Below, piece by piece: positions 34,140 to 46,844 of a DNA stretch of 64,000 bases. The stretch's first letter is position 1; every line of letters begins with the position of its first letter. The notes beneath the pieces were generated by a model. It ran no database searches, was not told the DNA's origin, and saw nothing but the letters and a program-made list of their open reading frames with translations. Made by a program: the position numbers and the translations under genes. Source of the DNA: Diphasiastrum complanatum (lineage: Eukaryota; Streptophyta; Lycopodiopsida; Lycopodiales; Lycopodiaceae); assembly GCA_029204225.1 (NCBI GenBank), contig CM055097.1:33232804-33296803 (forward strand), written 5' to 3'.

Positions 34140-35740
34140 AGATGGTTCAATCTTTGCACATATTCAGAACGGAAGAGGGTCAAACAAGTCAGTGGCAAAC
34201 TTGGGGTGACCAAAAGAGAAAGGTTGTAGCGGCCCAAAAAGGCAAAGGGTGTCCTTCAATGTTGTCACCTCAGGACCAAGGACGTGCAAGGAGGGAGAAC
34301 CTCTGCATAGGTGAAACAAATGTCTACGGAACTTGATGCAGATCACATACAATCTTTAGGTGGACTAGATGGACCAGGGTGATGACCCTATGATAGTAGG
34401 AAGCCAATCTAGAGACCATGAATCATGAATGTTTCGGTGGTCAGGAGAGTGGACACGGCTCCACTCGCGCTTGTGTCAAAGTTTGCTCGCCAAGGGTATC
34501 AATTTCCTAACACTTCTTTTATTGTTATGTGAGGACATTTGTGTGGTAGAGATGTTCAAGTTTTATTTGACATTGGGTCGTCTCGTAATGTGTTGAATTC
34601 AACCTTGGTACGAAAGTTAGGTGTGAGCACTCAACCATCCTAGTCCCGGTACATAGTGGAAATGATTGATGGAAAGGGTATAGAGATTTGGGATGAGATG
34701 GTTGTGGGCATTCTACTATCTATACAAAGTTACACAGAAGAGTTGGATTTTGAGATAACACGACTAGCACTGTTTGATGGGGAGTTTGCATGTGATGCGG
34801 AAGCCACACATAGTTTGGGATACTCATGTGTATGAGTTCTAGTTTGATGGTGTGATGCATTAACTTCGTGGTGAGCGGGATGTGCTTGCTGGACTGCTTG
34901 TTTCAGTTACGTAATTGCGTGTTTGCTTAGTAAAGAAAGTGAATTATTTAAAAAGGAAATAGAGTATCTTGGTCGTATTGTCTTTACTGATGGAGTTAGA
35001 CCAGATACTAAGAAGGTTGCTGTGATCGTTGCATGGCCTGTGCCAACCGATTTGACAACACTCCGTTCTTTTCTTGGATTATAGAAAGTATGTTAAGAAA
35101 TACTTCTATATTGCAGCAACTTTAACTGATATGACTCAAAAAATAAACTTGGTGAGTGGATTGAATTGCAGCAAGCAAGCTTTGATAAGTTAAAGCAAGC
35201 TATTGCTTAGTGCGTCGCTCTACCCTCATAAGCCTTATGTTATTGATATGGATGCAATTGACATTGATGTGGGAGCAATTCTGATGCAAGAGGGTAGGCC
35301 TATGGCCTTTGAGAGCAAGAAGCTCACAACCCTGCATAGAAAGAGTATCCAACTCATGAAAAGGCATTGCTTGCCATAGTCCATGCATTAAAGGCATGGA
35401 GGCATTATCTGTATGGATCAGAATTTGAGGTATTCACTGATCATGATACTTTAAGATACTTTTGTAAGCAACAAGACCGAATTTAAGAAAAAACCATTAT
35501 GTGACACATTTTTTTAAGTGTCAGGTTAATAAGGTTGAAAGGTTTGAAGTGCGTGGATTATTACTCCCGTTACCTATACTAGAAGGAGTATTTCTATGGA
35601 CTTTATTACATGTTCCTAGTCGTGGTAATAGACTCACTGAAATGGCTCATTTTATCCCAACTAATAATAAGAATGATGCACCTGGTATGGCTGATTTGTT
35701 TGTGTAGCATGTATTCAGACTTACTGTGGGATCCCTCTGG
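34140..35740 (+). pseudogene. Gypsy I: decayed Ty3/gypsy remnant
   Basis: A heavily mutated + strand gypsy. Visible are a protease-like VLFDIGSSRNVLN (34565-34605) with flanking VRKLGVS, late RT with KKEIEYLGRIVFTDGVRPD and TLRSFLG (34945-35080), RNaseH with EKALLAIVHALKAWRHYLYGSEFEVFTDHDTLRYF (35355-35465, here split by frameshifts) and integrase zinc-finger and core pieces (QVNKVERFEV, 35520; TEMAHFIPT, 35635-35665). Almost every domain carries stops and most of the RT is missing. It ends near 35740 at LINE N. Confidence 0.8.
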
Positions 35741-36864
35741 TAGATCCAAAATATCAATGCCAGATGTACATAAGAGATGAGAAGCCTGAGAGTACCATGA
35801 TAACTGATAACCCTGGTGATGAAGCTGCTAAGAAGAGAGAAAAGCTATGTGTGGATAACGTGAAACCGGAAGACTCATCACTCTCTGGATGTATGTAATC
35901 AACTTGATAATAGCCTCAACCTGAAGTGGTATGACAATAAACTCAGCAAGGATGATTTGGTGAGGGACGGAGGGCTTGCCCGGATCACATGTGCAAGCAT
36001 ACTGATCTGTATATGAGAAATACTAGTCCACTCTGACTGAAGGATCCCTGTGCACCAAGCCTCCGCTACATACATAGTTGTAGGTGAAAACATATTGTCA
36101 AACAATTTACTCGGGGCATTTGAATGTGCTTCTTGAAGCAAAACTGCTCAAGACTAACTAGCAAAGCATGACCCTTTTGCAGTCTAGCTATGGTGGTGTG
36201 TCTCATATTGAAAGCAGGTCCAGTGTAGGTTGTCCCCAAATAAGTATAAGAGGATACCACCTCAAGTGGTTGTCCTCCCAGAGTGAACACCTACCGCTGC
36301 ATAACAGTCCTTGAGGTATTAAAAATCATGATCTTGGCTTCCTAGTATGCACAGTCAAGCCAAATAAGTCTCCAAAAACCTGTAATGTATCTAAATGCCT
36401 TTGCATCCCCTCACCTATAGAAGAAAGTAATGTCACATCATCAACATAAAGTAAAATGGAAATGAGTATATCACCAAGCCTGCGTCCAATACCACCATCT
36501 TGATTGATGGCTTTTTGTCCTTTGCAGCTATATCAATCTTGGCAGATGGGGAAGAGGGCAGCAGTGTCGATGTCTCGGATGCAGAAGAAGGAAAAGTAGG
36601 CAAAGGCCGCTCTGCTACCACAAGGTCACCAGCTGCCACAGAGGCAGGCAACACTGTCCCATTGGTAGCAGGCAACGCTGCTGCCACGTTGGTTGTAGGC
36701 TAAGCTGCTGCCAATGAAGGGGCAACAACTAATGCTGCTGCTGCTAGCGGGGGTGGTGAACGGGGTGAGGAGTGGGGGGGCCTAGCTCCCCCTTTCTTTT
36801 TTGGAGCCATGTAGCGTGGAGGTGGAGCGAGGAGCTAGGTGCTAGCGAGGAGTGCCATCAGTTG

Positions 36865-36871
<7 letters not shown>
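35741..36871 (-). pseudogene. LINE N: ORF1 start fused to ORF2 palm and thumb
   Basis: A minus-strand LINE with a large internal deletion. Its 5' end directly abuts (GA)n: a 62-nt leader, then MAPKKKGGARPP (start at 36810), the same N-terminus as LINE B ORF1, and an Ala/Pro-rich region to about 36490. It then jumps to the RT palm (ILLYVDDVTLLSS, 36420-36460) and the thumb (LEVVSSYTYLG, 36250; YVAEAWCTGI, 36050) and ends near 35741. Coiled coil, ORF1 domain, junction hairpin, endonuclease and most of the RT are gone. YVDD replaces YADD. Confidence 0.82.

Positions 36872-36909
<38 letters not shown>
36872..36909. repeat. (GA)n at the 5' edge of LINE N
   Basis: 38 bp of GA repeat directly at the LINE leader. 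36910-37880 beyond it holds no gene I recognise. Confidence 0.95.
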
Positions 36910-36913
<4 letters not shown>

Positions 36914-37882
36914 CTCAGGGCTCAGGCCACCACGCCGAGCGCTAGAGATCCTCCATGGGAGCATGTTACCGTTGCCGCAAGCTATGGCACATCAGGCATG
37001 AAGAGATGGACGTGCCAATATAGCCACGGTACTTACACAGGTGGGCCTAATTGTATTAGGGCACATTTCCTATGTATCAGGGGGTAGGAAATCGCCGCTT
37101 GCATGCATGTAGCGGATGAGGCACAGAGGTAACAGTCAACTGTCTTCTCGATTCATCATTCTAATTTCTCTGATCTATCATCTTTGAGACTCTCAACTAT
37201 TGAAATTTGAACTATGATTGAATCAAATTGAAGTTTGAAATTTGAACTATGATTGTAATTTTTAAATCTCTAAAATGAAATTTGAATTTTTTTTCTTTGC
37301 ACAATGGCATTACTAACACAGCCAGAAGTTACCACATCACGCCCCCTAGTTGCCCATCACACACCCCTCTCTTTTCATGGAGAGGTCGGGGGCCTTTCAA
37401 ATGAGCCAGGGCCCAATACTCTGACTGTTCATATTCCATGGTAGCACCACCTTCAGCCCCCGTATTAGGGCCATTGTCTAGAGGGAGAGGTGGACGGAAA
37501 TGGGGACGCCGCACTACACAACATGTAATCTCCCATTTCATCTTGCTAAGACCTTGACATGGAGGAAGATGATGATCGAAACCTCTATTAGGTAGCCGTG
37601 GGTGGGGCCGTCCGCTGAGTATCTTAGGAGAAGGAGGTCATGGGTCCAATATACACTCTAATGCTCTATGCCCATTGCCCTTTAAACTTTTAGGTTCTAA
37701 GTTTTGCGAAATGTCTTTCAAGTTTGAAGTTTGCATTTCGGATTTAGATTTTGTAGTTTGCAAATTGGTTCTATATATGTCCATTGTCATTATTGCTCAA
37801 CAGTCATAATACATATGAACATTTAGCTTTCAAGTCTCAAGACCGATCATTCAATCATCATTGCTACAATGCTATGCACTAG

Positions 37883-40830
37883 GTATGGCTGCGCCATCAT
37901 ATCTGATGGTTGGAGCGATGCTAGAAAGTGCCACATATTGAATACCTTGGTGTCTTCCTACATGGGGACACAATTTCTGAGATCCATTGACACTTCTGGG
38001 GTAGCAGTGACACGCGAGTACATGTTTACCCATATTTGAGCTGCCATTGAGGAGGTGGGACCACGACATGTAGTAGAGGTATAATCAATCGAAAATCCTG
38101 AGGAACTACTAAGTTCTAAGTTCTAACTACGTAGTGCTCACTGCAAAGTAGTACTAAGGACTAAGTGCTCAAGGCCCAAGGGTCAATGGCAAATGCGCAT
38201 CACTCAAGCCTAGATTAAGTTTCCTTATATTTTCAATTTGGAACTTCCAAGTTCCACTTTGAAGTTGAAACTCTCATGAATGATGAATCGTGACTCATAG
38301 TTCACTACAAAGATTTTGATGTGCTTGTAGTATCATGTACATTGTATGTGCAATGTTCACAATTGAAAGATCTATGTTGAATGACCAATCATTTAATTTT
38401 GGGCACTATACATGTTTATCACAGACAATGCGACGTATTGTGTTGCCATGGGAAGGCTCGTTAATGAGATCTACCCCCACCATTTTTTGGACACCTTGTG
38501 CTACACATTGCCTAGACCTCCTGGTCGAGGATGTAGCCAAGATACCGTGGATTAGGGAGGTGATTGATACTGGACGGTCCTTGGTGAGATTCCTCACCAA
38601 GAGGCCAAGGGCCTTGGCCATGTTCAGGAGGCACTCCACCCTGGAGGTCCTGAAACCTGCACGCACCAGCTTTGTACTAACTCAGATCTATGTAGCACGT
38701 TTGTGATCTAGATCCATCATTCTATGATCTATCTAGATTTTGGTATCATCTGTCACGACTCACGACTCATGATTCACGATTCATAGTTACTAGTTTGTGA
38801 TTCATGTTCTTGCTTTAGCCTTTGATGATTGATCATTGTAGTAATGCAAATTCTCCTAGAATGTAGGTTTGCTTTTATGTTCATAGTCTTGCAACGACTA
38901 TTGAAAGTTCATGCAAACTTGAGCCAATTGGTCGTTTTGAATGAGCGGGTGCAATGGGTGCCATCACAAGAGCCGAAGGCTAGGAGGTTCGAGTTGGTCT
39001 CTCATCTACATTTTGGGATGAGGTAGATCCATTGTCATGGGCTTGTAGCCTATCTACACCATCCGTCTTATAGATCGAGAGGGCTGCACGTTGGGCCTTC
39101 TATATGAGTTCATGGGACAGGTTGTGTGAGCAGCTAGAGAGGTATATGACCATTAGCCCAGAAAGGTAGTATAATACTCTATATTATCTTGACTCTTGAG
39201 TCCTTCCTTCATGTTTTGGAATTTTATTTTGAAGTTTAAAGTTTAAACTTTGGTGTTTGAAATTTTTAGATTTGAATTGATGAATCTTTGGCTAAGTTTT
39301 CATTGACTTTTCAAGTAAGTATGGCTCGTCATTCAAATGTTACAGGCTTGAGGAGATCCAGTGCCTCTGGCGAAGCAGATGGGATTGGTTTCATCATCCC
39401 TTGCATGCCATGGCTCACATACTCCATTCATTATGGAGGAGTGAGTAGTAGTACGATGATAGGGTGCTCAGGGATGGTTGGAATGCTTATGTCTCCCAAG
39501 TTTATCCTGATGTATACGAGCAGGATAAGTTGTTGGATGAGCTCCAGATATTCTGGTAGAAGACCGTGGAGTTCTCCACTGGGCCTGCGTGATTAAGGGA
39601 GGGTAAGTCATATTGCAATCCAATGTCCATGATCATTGATTCATTCCAATTTGACATCGTTAAGTTTTATTATTTAAACTGTATAGCCACGTTTGATGAA
39701 TCATGAATTATCCCAATTCTCAGCTTTTTTTTGTGATCTCGACTCCTGACTCCTCTTTGATCTTTCAGCTTTGATCAGGCCAATTGTGTCCTGTGGCATG
39801 GTGGAACAAGTTTGGGGTTGATGTTCCCATATTGTGCCGCCGTACCGTTAGGATCCTGTCGCAAGACTGCACTGCAGTTGCTTGCGAGAGGAACTAGAGT
39901 GGTCATTCGTTGATTCACACAAAGAAGAGGAAGATGCTCTTTGCTCACAGTTGGATAGGTTGGTGTACGTAAACTTCAACTTGAGACTCCTGAGCAGACT
40001 CCTGAGCACACCAAAGGCTATCTAGGTAAATTGTAATTTCTAATGTATACAAAGTACAATGTATTTGAGGTTTGAACTATCACCTAGGTCCTATACATTG
40101 AACTTTTAAGTTTTAACCTTGGTCCTTGAGTTTGAAGTTTGAACTTTCAACTAAGTTCTAATATCATAATATATGTATAATGTCTGATGGCATATGACTA
40201 TTGAAACTTGAGTCTTGAAAGTTGACATGTGGTCCTAACTCTTCCGAATTCAATTGTACGCATTCCTCCATGACAAATCGATCTAGAGGGTAGGTGAGAA
40301 TCTGTCTATTGGGTTCAATGTTCAAAGTTGAAACTTGAAAGGCATATGTACTATAATTTATGTAACATGTGTCATGTGACATGTTCTAAGTTGAAGCTTC
40401 AAACTTGAAAGTTCTAACTAGTAGTAACCTGTAAGTATGAGATACATTTCTGAATTGTGAGCACTGAGTAGTAATACATTTGTCGATCCTTGTATGTAGG
40501 ACCTATCACCCGAGCAGAGGCATCGCGTAGGGGGGCAGCAGAGCGTACGAACTCTTGTGCTCAAGACTCCAATGATGAGTTTGAGGCATCATCAGATTCA
40601 AACTCAAAGCCTTTAGAGGAGTAGTTGTAGAGGAGGAAGATCAGCCTTTTGTAGAGAGTGAGGATGAGGATGAGGATGAGGGGCATCATGCCTCTGAGTC
40701 TGTCGTTGTATCCGATGACTAGTTCATCCCTGATGTTTAGGAGGAGGCTATACTAGACTCGGCGACGGCAGTAGTGGCACCTGTTCAACAAACTTGGAGG
40801 AGGGTCAGAGCCAAGAGAGCTTAGATTAGT
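37883..40830 (+). pseudogene. hAT transposase remnant (DUF659 plus hATC), + strand
   Basis: A hAT-type cut-and-paste transposase gene with introns, decayed but readable. Exon 37883-38078 has GCAIISDGWSDARKC and AAIEEVGPRHV and ends at a GTATAA donor. 38411-38677 has FITDNATYCVAMG, then after a frameshift TPCATHCLDLLVEDVAKIP. Further pieces are LVVLNERVQW (38930), RLIDREGCTLGLLYEFM (39065-39120), a counterpart of the minus-strand copy's DRWQWFHQPLHA (RWDWFHHPLHAMAH, 39370-39420), and the hATC dimerisation region with PVAWWNKFGVD, RILSQDCTAVACERN and LVYVNFNLRL (39790-40000). An acidic tail (SEDEDEDEGHH) follows near 40660. DUF659 and hATC are standard hAT-transposase domains. Stops and frameshifts make it inactive. 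The N-terminal part and inverted repeats were not identified. Confidence 0.85.
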
Positions 40831-41880
40831 CACTATGGGGGCCCTAGTTCTTAATAGTTGAGTCTTGAGTCTTGACTTAGAACTCTTATGACTCGTGAGA
40901 TTTATGTGCATATGCCACGACTTAGTGATCCATGACATTTATTATTTATGATCATGACATTTATTATTTATTATTTATTATCATCGTTGGTTATCAGCTT
41001 TATCATTTCATGATGATTTGAATTTTGACTCTTAAGTACTTAGTATTGTTACTTGTAATTTGTGTTTCAACTTTCAAGTTTGATCATTGAAGTTTTATCA
41101 ATTTAATTGTAAATTGTAATGATATGTATGGATAATGGAATTTGGATTATGGTCCACAATGCGTATTCACAGGTGTCATCAAAATTTAAAATTCAAATGG
41201 TGATCAATCATCCATCATCTATCATCTTGAAATTCATTCTTTATCAATTGCAATTTGCGCTTGAGCCTTGATCTAGGAACATTGCATGGAACCATAGTCC
41301 ACTTGTACCTTGTTGAAGATGATCCCAATTCCAATAATCAATTTAAAAGTGAAATAGATCTAAGATCATCGTAAAGTGTATGCACATTGCACAACAAGAC
41401 TGAGGACTCAAGTTTGAAGTTTGAAGTGCTGCTAGCCTGCTTGCCCGCCCTTGTCACTTGATATTGAATCATCAAATTTTATTGTTCAGAATCCAGATTA
41501 TATCATGATTCATCGTTCAAATTTCATGCACATTGCAATGCACATTACACATCACACAATGTTGGGTGATCAATCGTAGTGCACATGCCACAATTGTCAA
41601 CAGTGAACACATGCCACACTGAGCACTCTCGTCCTGAACTTTGAAGGCTGACTCCTAACTTCCTAAGCAGTAAGTCTTAAGTCCTTGCTCGTTTTCGACC
41701 AGCAAAACTGTTTTAGAACTATTTTTCTTGGCATTTACCATTGGCTTTTTGTTCAAAAACACAAAACATGTCACATTTCACGATCACCCAATTTCCCAAA
41801 AAATAGTTCGAACCATTTTCCAATTTGAATCGGGCTGACCGATTCGAATCGGTCGAATTGGGCCGATTCAAATGTTCCAA
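40831..41880. other. No gene; low-complexity AT-rich sequence
   Basis: Rich in recurring words such as CATGATTCA and GTTTGAA(G/A)TTTGAA. At 41820-41880 GATTCGAATCGG-type palindromes occur. No coding region seen. Confidence 0.5.
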
Positions 41881-42362
41881 TTTGAATCGGATGGAAACTT
41901 TGCTTTGGAAGACATGCTTAGGGCATATGTGAGTGAAAAGCAAACGCAATGGGAGTATTGCCTACCATTGTTGGAAAATGATAAAAAGAATGCATCCACG
42001 AAGATGAGTCACTTCGAGCTAAATTGTGGTTTTATACCAGCCAGTCCATGCCTCATAAGACATCGAGTGCTGTGGAATTTCTAACTCACATGCAATAGAT
42101 GTTGGAGTTAGCAAAGGAAAATGTAAGAGCGACGATTGATCGGGAAAAGACTTATGCTGATTTGGATTGTATGCCAAGAGAGTTGGAGGGGGACAGGGTG
42201 TTTCTTAGGACTCCAAAGGACTTGAAAACCCTTAAGCCAGGGAAGTGTTATAATTTTTGACCTAGATACTGTGGACCTTGGCAAATTGTTAAAAAGATTA
42301 ATAGTGTTGCTTAAGTATCCAGATTTTTCCATCCAGGACGATGTTATTTGAGGAGGGAAGGG
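41881..42362 (+). pseudogene. Gypsy integrase C-terminal remnant
   Basis: Matches the 62-kb gypsy integrase: LEDMLRAYVSEKQTQW (41900-41945), KMSHFELNCGF (42003-42035), DLDTVDLG-like remains of SPRYCGPW (42260), and a polypurine GAGGAGGGAAGGGA at 42350 just before the LTR. Only the last part of the polyprotein is present and it is full of stops. Confidence 0.8.
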
Positions 42363-43200
42363 ATGGCACATGTACTTTGAATCCCTTTGCCTATTGTGAA
42401 TTGTAAATCATAATTATTAAATTGTAAATGGTTAAGTCACCTACTCGTGGAGACAATTGTAAATTGCAATGTAAATATTAGTTGTAGTGACTAATTCCGA
42501 GATGGCTAAGGGGATATTAGGTCTCATGAGAGTCTGTTGGGCTGACCTCCCAAAAAATAGGGAGGATTGACCGATCAATAGGACATGTGTCATATGCTCA
42601 CTGGGACACTTGGTCTAGTGCATGAGTAACACTTGTCGAACAGTCAATAGACTGGTCAGTAGGACATGTGTCATATGCTCATGGGAACACTTGGTCCAAT
42701 GTATGAGTGACACGTGTCAAATAGTCTACATCTACTAGCTTGCCTATGTGTCAGGGTACTACCAACTGGCAAGTGTCGATTGTGCATGGAGTTTGCCATG
42801 TGTCAACATTGGGATGTGTTAGGGTTAAGGGGTGCTTGAGGGGATATAGTGTGAGCCTTGTCAGGCATTTCTTATCTTATTCCTATGCAACTATGGACTT
42901 GTAGCAGAGCTCGCATGTTTGCTTGTTGATCTATGTACATTTGTTTGAGATTAATAAAGTGACGAATTTGCTAGGTATTTCTGTGTATTTACGTGGGGTT
43001 TTGTGAGCTTGTGTGCAATAGTAATGGTCTCACAAATAGTCTATTGGATTGATCTCCTAAAATCTATGAGTTGACCAATCAAAAGGACACATGTCCTATG
43101 TAGTGTGGGTTAGTTGGTCCAGTACATGAGGGACAAGGTAGTTAGACAATTAGCAACAACTACATTTTATGCCTATGTGTTAGGGTATTGCCAAGCTATG
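42363..43200 (+). repeat. Gypsy LTR and partial second LTR copy
   Basis: Follows the polypurine tract and shares long stretches with the LTR at 62834 (for example GGACATGTGTCATATGCTCA and CACTTGGTC). From about 43035 a second, partial copy of the same LTR segment begins (CTATTGGATTGATCTCC, GGACACATGTCC). The ends are approximate. Confidence 0.7.
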
Positions 43201-45362
43201 TAAATTTGTGGTTGATATGCAACGCAAATTAGAATCTAGAGCATTGTAGAACTTAGAATTGATCATTGCTTATTAATAATCAGTGTTAGTTAATGGAATC
43301 TAGATTAGTGTGTAGTCACTAATTAGTGTGAGACATGGTTGCCACGAATCTCGATTCTCGAGCAATCACAAATCACGAATGTTGATTCTTGGGAATCTGG
43401 ATTCTTGGAAAAGAATCGCTATTTAAATTTTTTTTTCCTTTTGAGATGGTTTTTGGCACATTGTTTCTTCTATATATCTACCTTGAAATGAACCATATTG
43501 TATTTGAAACTATTGGCAACCTGCAGAAATGCACTCCTCTCGTCAAAAGCTTCAAGCTAATACCCACATTGCCCACCAAAATCTAATTAAAAAACGATTC
43601 TGAAAACCCTAACAAAAATTGCGAATTGTAGTTCGCTAGTAATTATGGTGTGAGATTAGTGTTGGAAGTTAGAGATTAGTGTTAGATTTAGGGTTTAGAG
43701 AGAGTTGAGACCATGTTGAGGGATGTTACATGACCCTTGAGTCGTGACCATCAATGTGTGTACTATGTAGTATTAGCGTGACAATAGGTGGGGCTTGGGA
43801 GTTACATATGAATCATGACAATAGGTGGGACTCGAGAGTTCTAACTCCTGATTTAGGATTCAGGATTGATCGTTGATTGCAATGTAAACACTAAAAAAGC
43901 ACTTGTTTTTGCCATAATAGGAGGCTAGAAATAAAATCCCCTCCAAAAGCACTTGTTTTTGCCTATTCTTTCCTGTTTGAAATCCTTTTTGAAAAGATGC
44001 CTTGAAAAGGTCCATGAAACATTGATCCAAGTGTAAGAGCACTTTTGGTGAAGACACATGGATAAGTGTCTTACCAGATGTTCTAGACTACTTAATTATT
44101 GTTGCCATACAATGCTTTGCTAATGATTGTGTCATGATATAAACATGAGTATATGAGAATACTACTGATATGAATGAATTTGCTTTTGTGGATAGATATG
44201 TCACCATAAAAAAATCATGAAGACCCTTAGAAGAATAAATTTGAAGTTTCTTCATGTTGTAAGGATGCTTGTGATAAGAACCTTGTGGTCAAGAAAGCCA
44301 CACCTATGTCTTGCTCAAAAAAGGATTTTGGTGGATACAAACTTGGGCCACTGGTATTTGTAGAAATTTTTGAAAACCAATATGATGAATCTTCATGAAT
44401 GTGATCTGCACCTGCTCTTAGGAATCCATGATATGCTTAGGGATTTAATAGCATGTAGTCTATGTTATGCAAGATGGAGTCATGGTCTGCAGCTTTGTGA
44501 GTAGGCTTTACAAAGTTGTAGATTACAGATACGTTCAGCTTTACCTAGATGTAACACTTATATATGCATGTGACATATCCAAGACAATTTAGAAAATGGT
44601 CCATGATAGCCTGAAAATCCTAAAGAACCCATGTCTATGATGCAAGGCAACAATTTAAGTCGGATGAATCATATGCGCCTTCAAAATAAAACAAAATAGT
44701 CTCAGAAATGATCCTATAAAATGACTACAATGAGTATAATGCAACATGTGGTAGTTAATTGTGAGCAGGCAAGCAAAAAGTGACCACATGACACTCTCGC
44801 TAGCACAAAAGATTTTTGCTTAGAAGAAGAATCACATAAAATGGATGATTACTGCTTTACCTATGCTCTAAAAGAGAGGCCCCAAAGCAATGCTTGAAAT
44901 TCTTACTGCACATTTGTATCTCCTTACTGGAGGGTATAGCTATTAATGTATGTATGTCATAATAATCACTACCTGAAGGCTTGCAGAGTTTGGACTTATG
45001 TGAAATACACCTCGACTGCATAACATAAAATAAGAAAGTCACAAATCAAGGTCATTGATGTTTAAGTTCAGGTTTTTTGAAAGAGATAAGTTAATTCCCC
45101 TACGTAGTAGATGTTGGAGTTAACATATTTGGAGTGTAATATTCCAACTATTTGAGGTCCTATCACCATGGCTTTGTTGTATCTACATTTCCAGTTACTT
45201 ATAGATTTCTGTAGTCCAATATCATGGACAAAATGATGTAGCTTTCTCTAACTGTTTTAGGCACTTATGACTAATGTTATAGTCAAACTAGTTTGATTTG
45301 GATGCTGCCAGAAATCAAAATTGTCTGCTGCCTACTAATCCGTGAATGGTTGTTACTGGCAG
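43201..45362. other. End of the beta-galactosidase intron, no gene recognised
   Basis: AT-rich, no domain on either strand. A pyrimidine-poor acceptor TGTTACTGGCAG closes the intron. Confidence 0.5.
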
Positions 45363-45506
45363 ATTGAGAATGAGTATGGAAATATTGAGTGGTCATTTGG
45401 AGCTCCAGGGAAGCAATATATGCTTTGGGCTGCAAATATGGCAAGAGGTTTGGACATTGGGGTGCCTTGGATTATGTGTCAACAGTCAGATGCTCCTGAG
45501 TATATA
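45363..45506 (+). CDS. BGAL-like: Beta-galactosidase (GH35) exon carrying the catalytic IENEYG
   Basis: A 144-bp, 48-codon exon that begins in phase 0 with IENEYGN, the part of the GH35 signature that holds the acid/base glutamate (the Glu of NEYG), and continues through [10 protein letters not shown] and [15 protein letters not shown]. All are conserved positions in plant beta-galactosidases, including the VPW-MC-Q-DAP block. It ends at ATA|GTGAGT, also in phase 0. The next expected exon would begin with an INTCNGYYC-like sequence; no convincing match lies within the window, so it is probably beyond 64000 or behind inserted transposons. Together with 25837-25929 it gives 79 continuous codons without a lesion, which argues for a live gene, though promoter and remaining exons cannot be seen. 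Confidence 0.92.
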
Positions 45507-46844
45507 GTGAGTACTACGTAGAATTCTTTGATGTGACTGGTGTCTTTTTGTAATGTTTTGCTCGGATTCAAATCAGTATCTTCTCCATAAATTGCATGGC
45601 TGCTATTCAAAAAGATTTTCTGGAAAAAGAGCATTTGTAAGTGCTCAATCGGTGTTTGTCAATTGGTGTTGGATTGAGGGGAAGCTGCAAGAGTTAGAGC
45701 TCAAATTTTTTTCCTTACCTGTTCCTGCAAAATAGGCCTTTGACATGCATTACAGCTTGCACCTGCCAAGCCTGTGGCCAGGGTTGACGAAGCCTTTATC
45801 TATAGGGTCTTAATAGATGCTGTAACACTCCTTAAATAGCTTATACTTTTGATATGAGTTCTTTGTAGTAGACTTATTACCTCTTCTAGGGGATGAACTA
45901 TTGACAGCCGTTGACGTTCATGCAATGCTATTTCTGGAGATTGCCACGTAATTAAGCCTTTGTTGCCTGCTTGTACTTCATCTAATGCCAAACATGTGAT
46001 TGAGTTCCTAATATGTTATTAGAGCACTTTCCAAGGTCAGGGGAGACTTTTTCTTTCATGGGATAGCAACCAGCTTCAGCTATTCTTCCCCTTCCAATGG
46101 TCTACGTGTGGATATGTCTTCTTCTTCTGCGATCCACACCCAGCGGATACCAGTGATCGATCAATCATCTGGATCTTATTCTATGAGTGATTGATTTGGG
46201 GATTTTTGGCACCAATTATCCACCAACAACCTGCTTCTTCCATCAATGACTGATCTTTTGAGGGGGCCTTTCTTATCTATCACCATACTCTTTTGGTGAT
46301 TAGCCTATCAGGATCCATCACCACCAGCAATCCACTCTAGCTGATTTTCTGCCAACAATTAACATGCAGGGTTTTTTTATCTTCAGCGATTGACTTCCTA
46401 GATGATCTGCTCTTATTTGCATGCAACGATTGCAATATTTGGGGATAGTTTCCTTCAGCTAAAAACATAGTTGGTTTCTCCAACAACTACTCATTTGGGG
46501 AGACTATCCTATGCAACAATGGACTTCCAGGAGCATGGCAAAGCGAGTAGATTTTTGCTGCCAATGATCCCTTGATTGTTACTTTTTTTCAGACTGATTG
46601 ATACTCAAGCCACATTCTCTTACAAAGAGCACTTCATCAGCATATTGCAGCGGTGATTGACTACACCATCATCAACATTCCATCTTATTTGTTTGCTTCT
46701 TTCTACAGTGACTGAGCTTGTTGATCATATTTGCTGCTATACTTATTAGTGGCATATATGGAAAATGTTTATTGCACTTCAACACTATCACTCAGTGATT
46801 TCATCACTTCCCATCTTATTGCAATGTGGTATTTTAGGCTATGA
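45507..46844. other. Downstream beta-galactosidase intron sequence, no gene recognised
   Basis: Begins with a GTGAGT donor. No repeat family or coding region recognised. Confidence 0.5.

Larger units (their letters stand above)
25930..45362 (+). other. 19.4-kb beta-galactosidase intron, filled with transposons
   Basis: Donor GTGGAA at 25930 and acceptor TTACTGGCAG ending at 45362. Phase 0 on both sides. It contains two hAT remnants, LINEs F and N, gypsy I, another gypsy integrase with LTR, and long AT-rich stretches. Confidence 0.8.

Noticed and set aside
45585-45660. A sequence near the second beta-galactosidase exon (ATAAATTGCATGGCTGCTATTC, then GTAAGT) resembles the next expected exon with an INTCNGYYC motif.
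   Set aside because: It needs several frame-breaking gaps, lacks the following conserved residues and has no convincing acceptor; probably chance.
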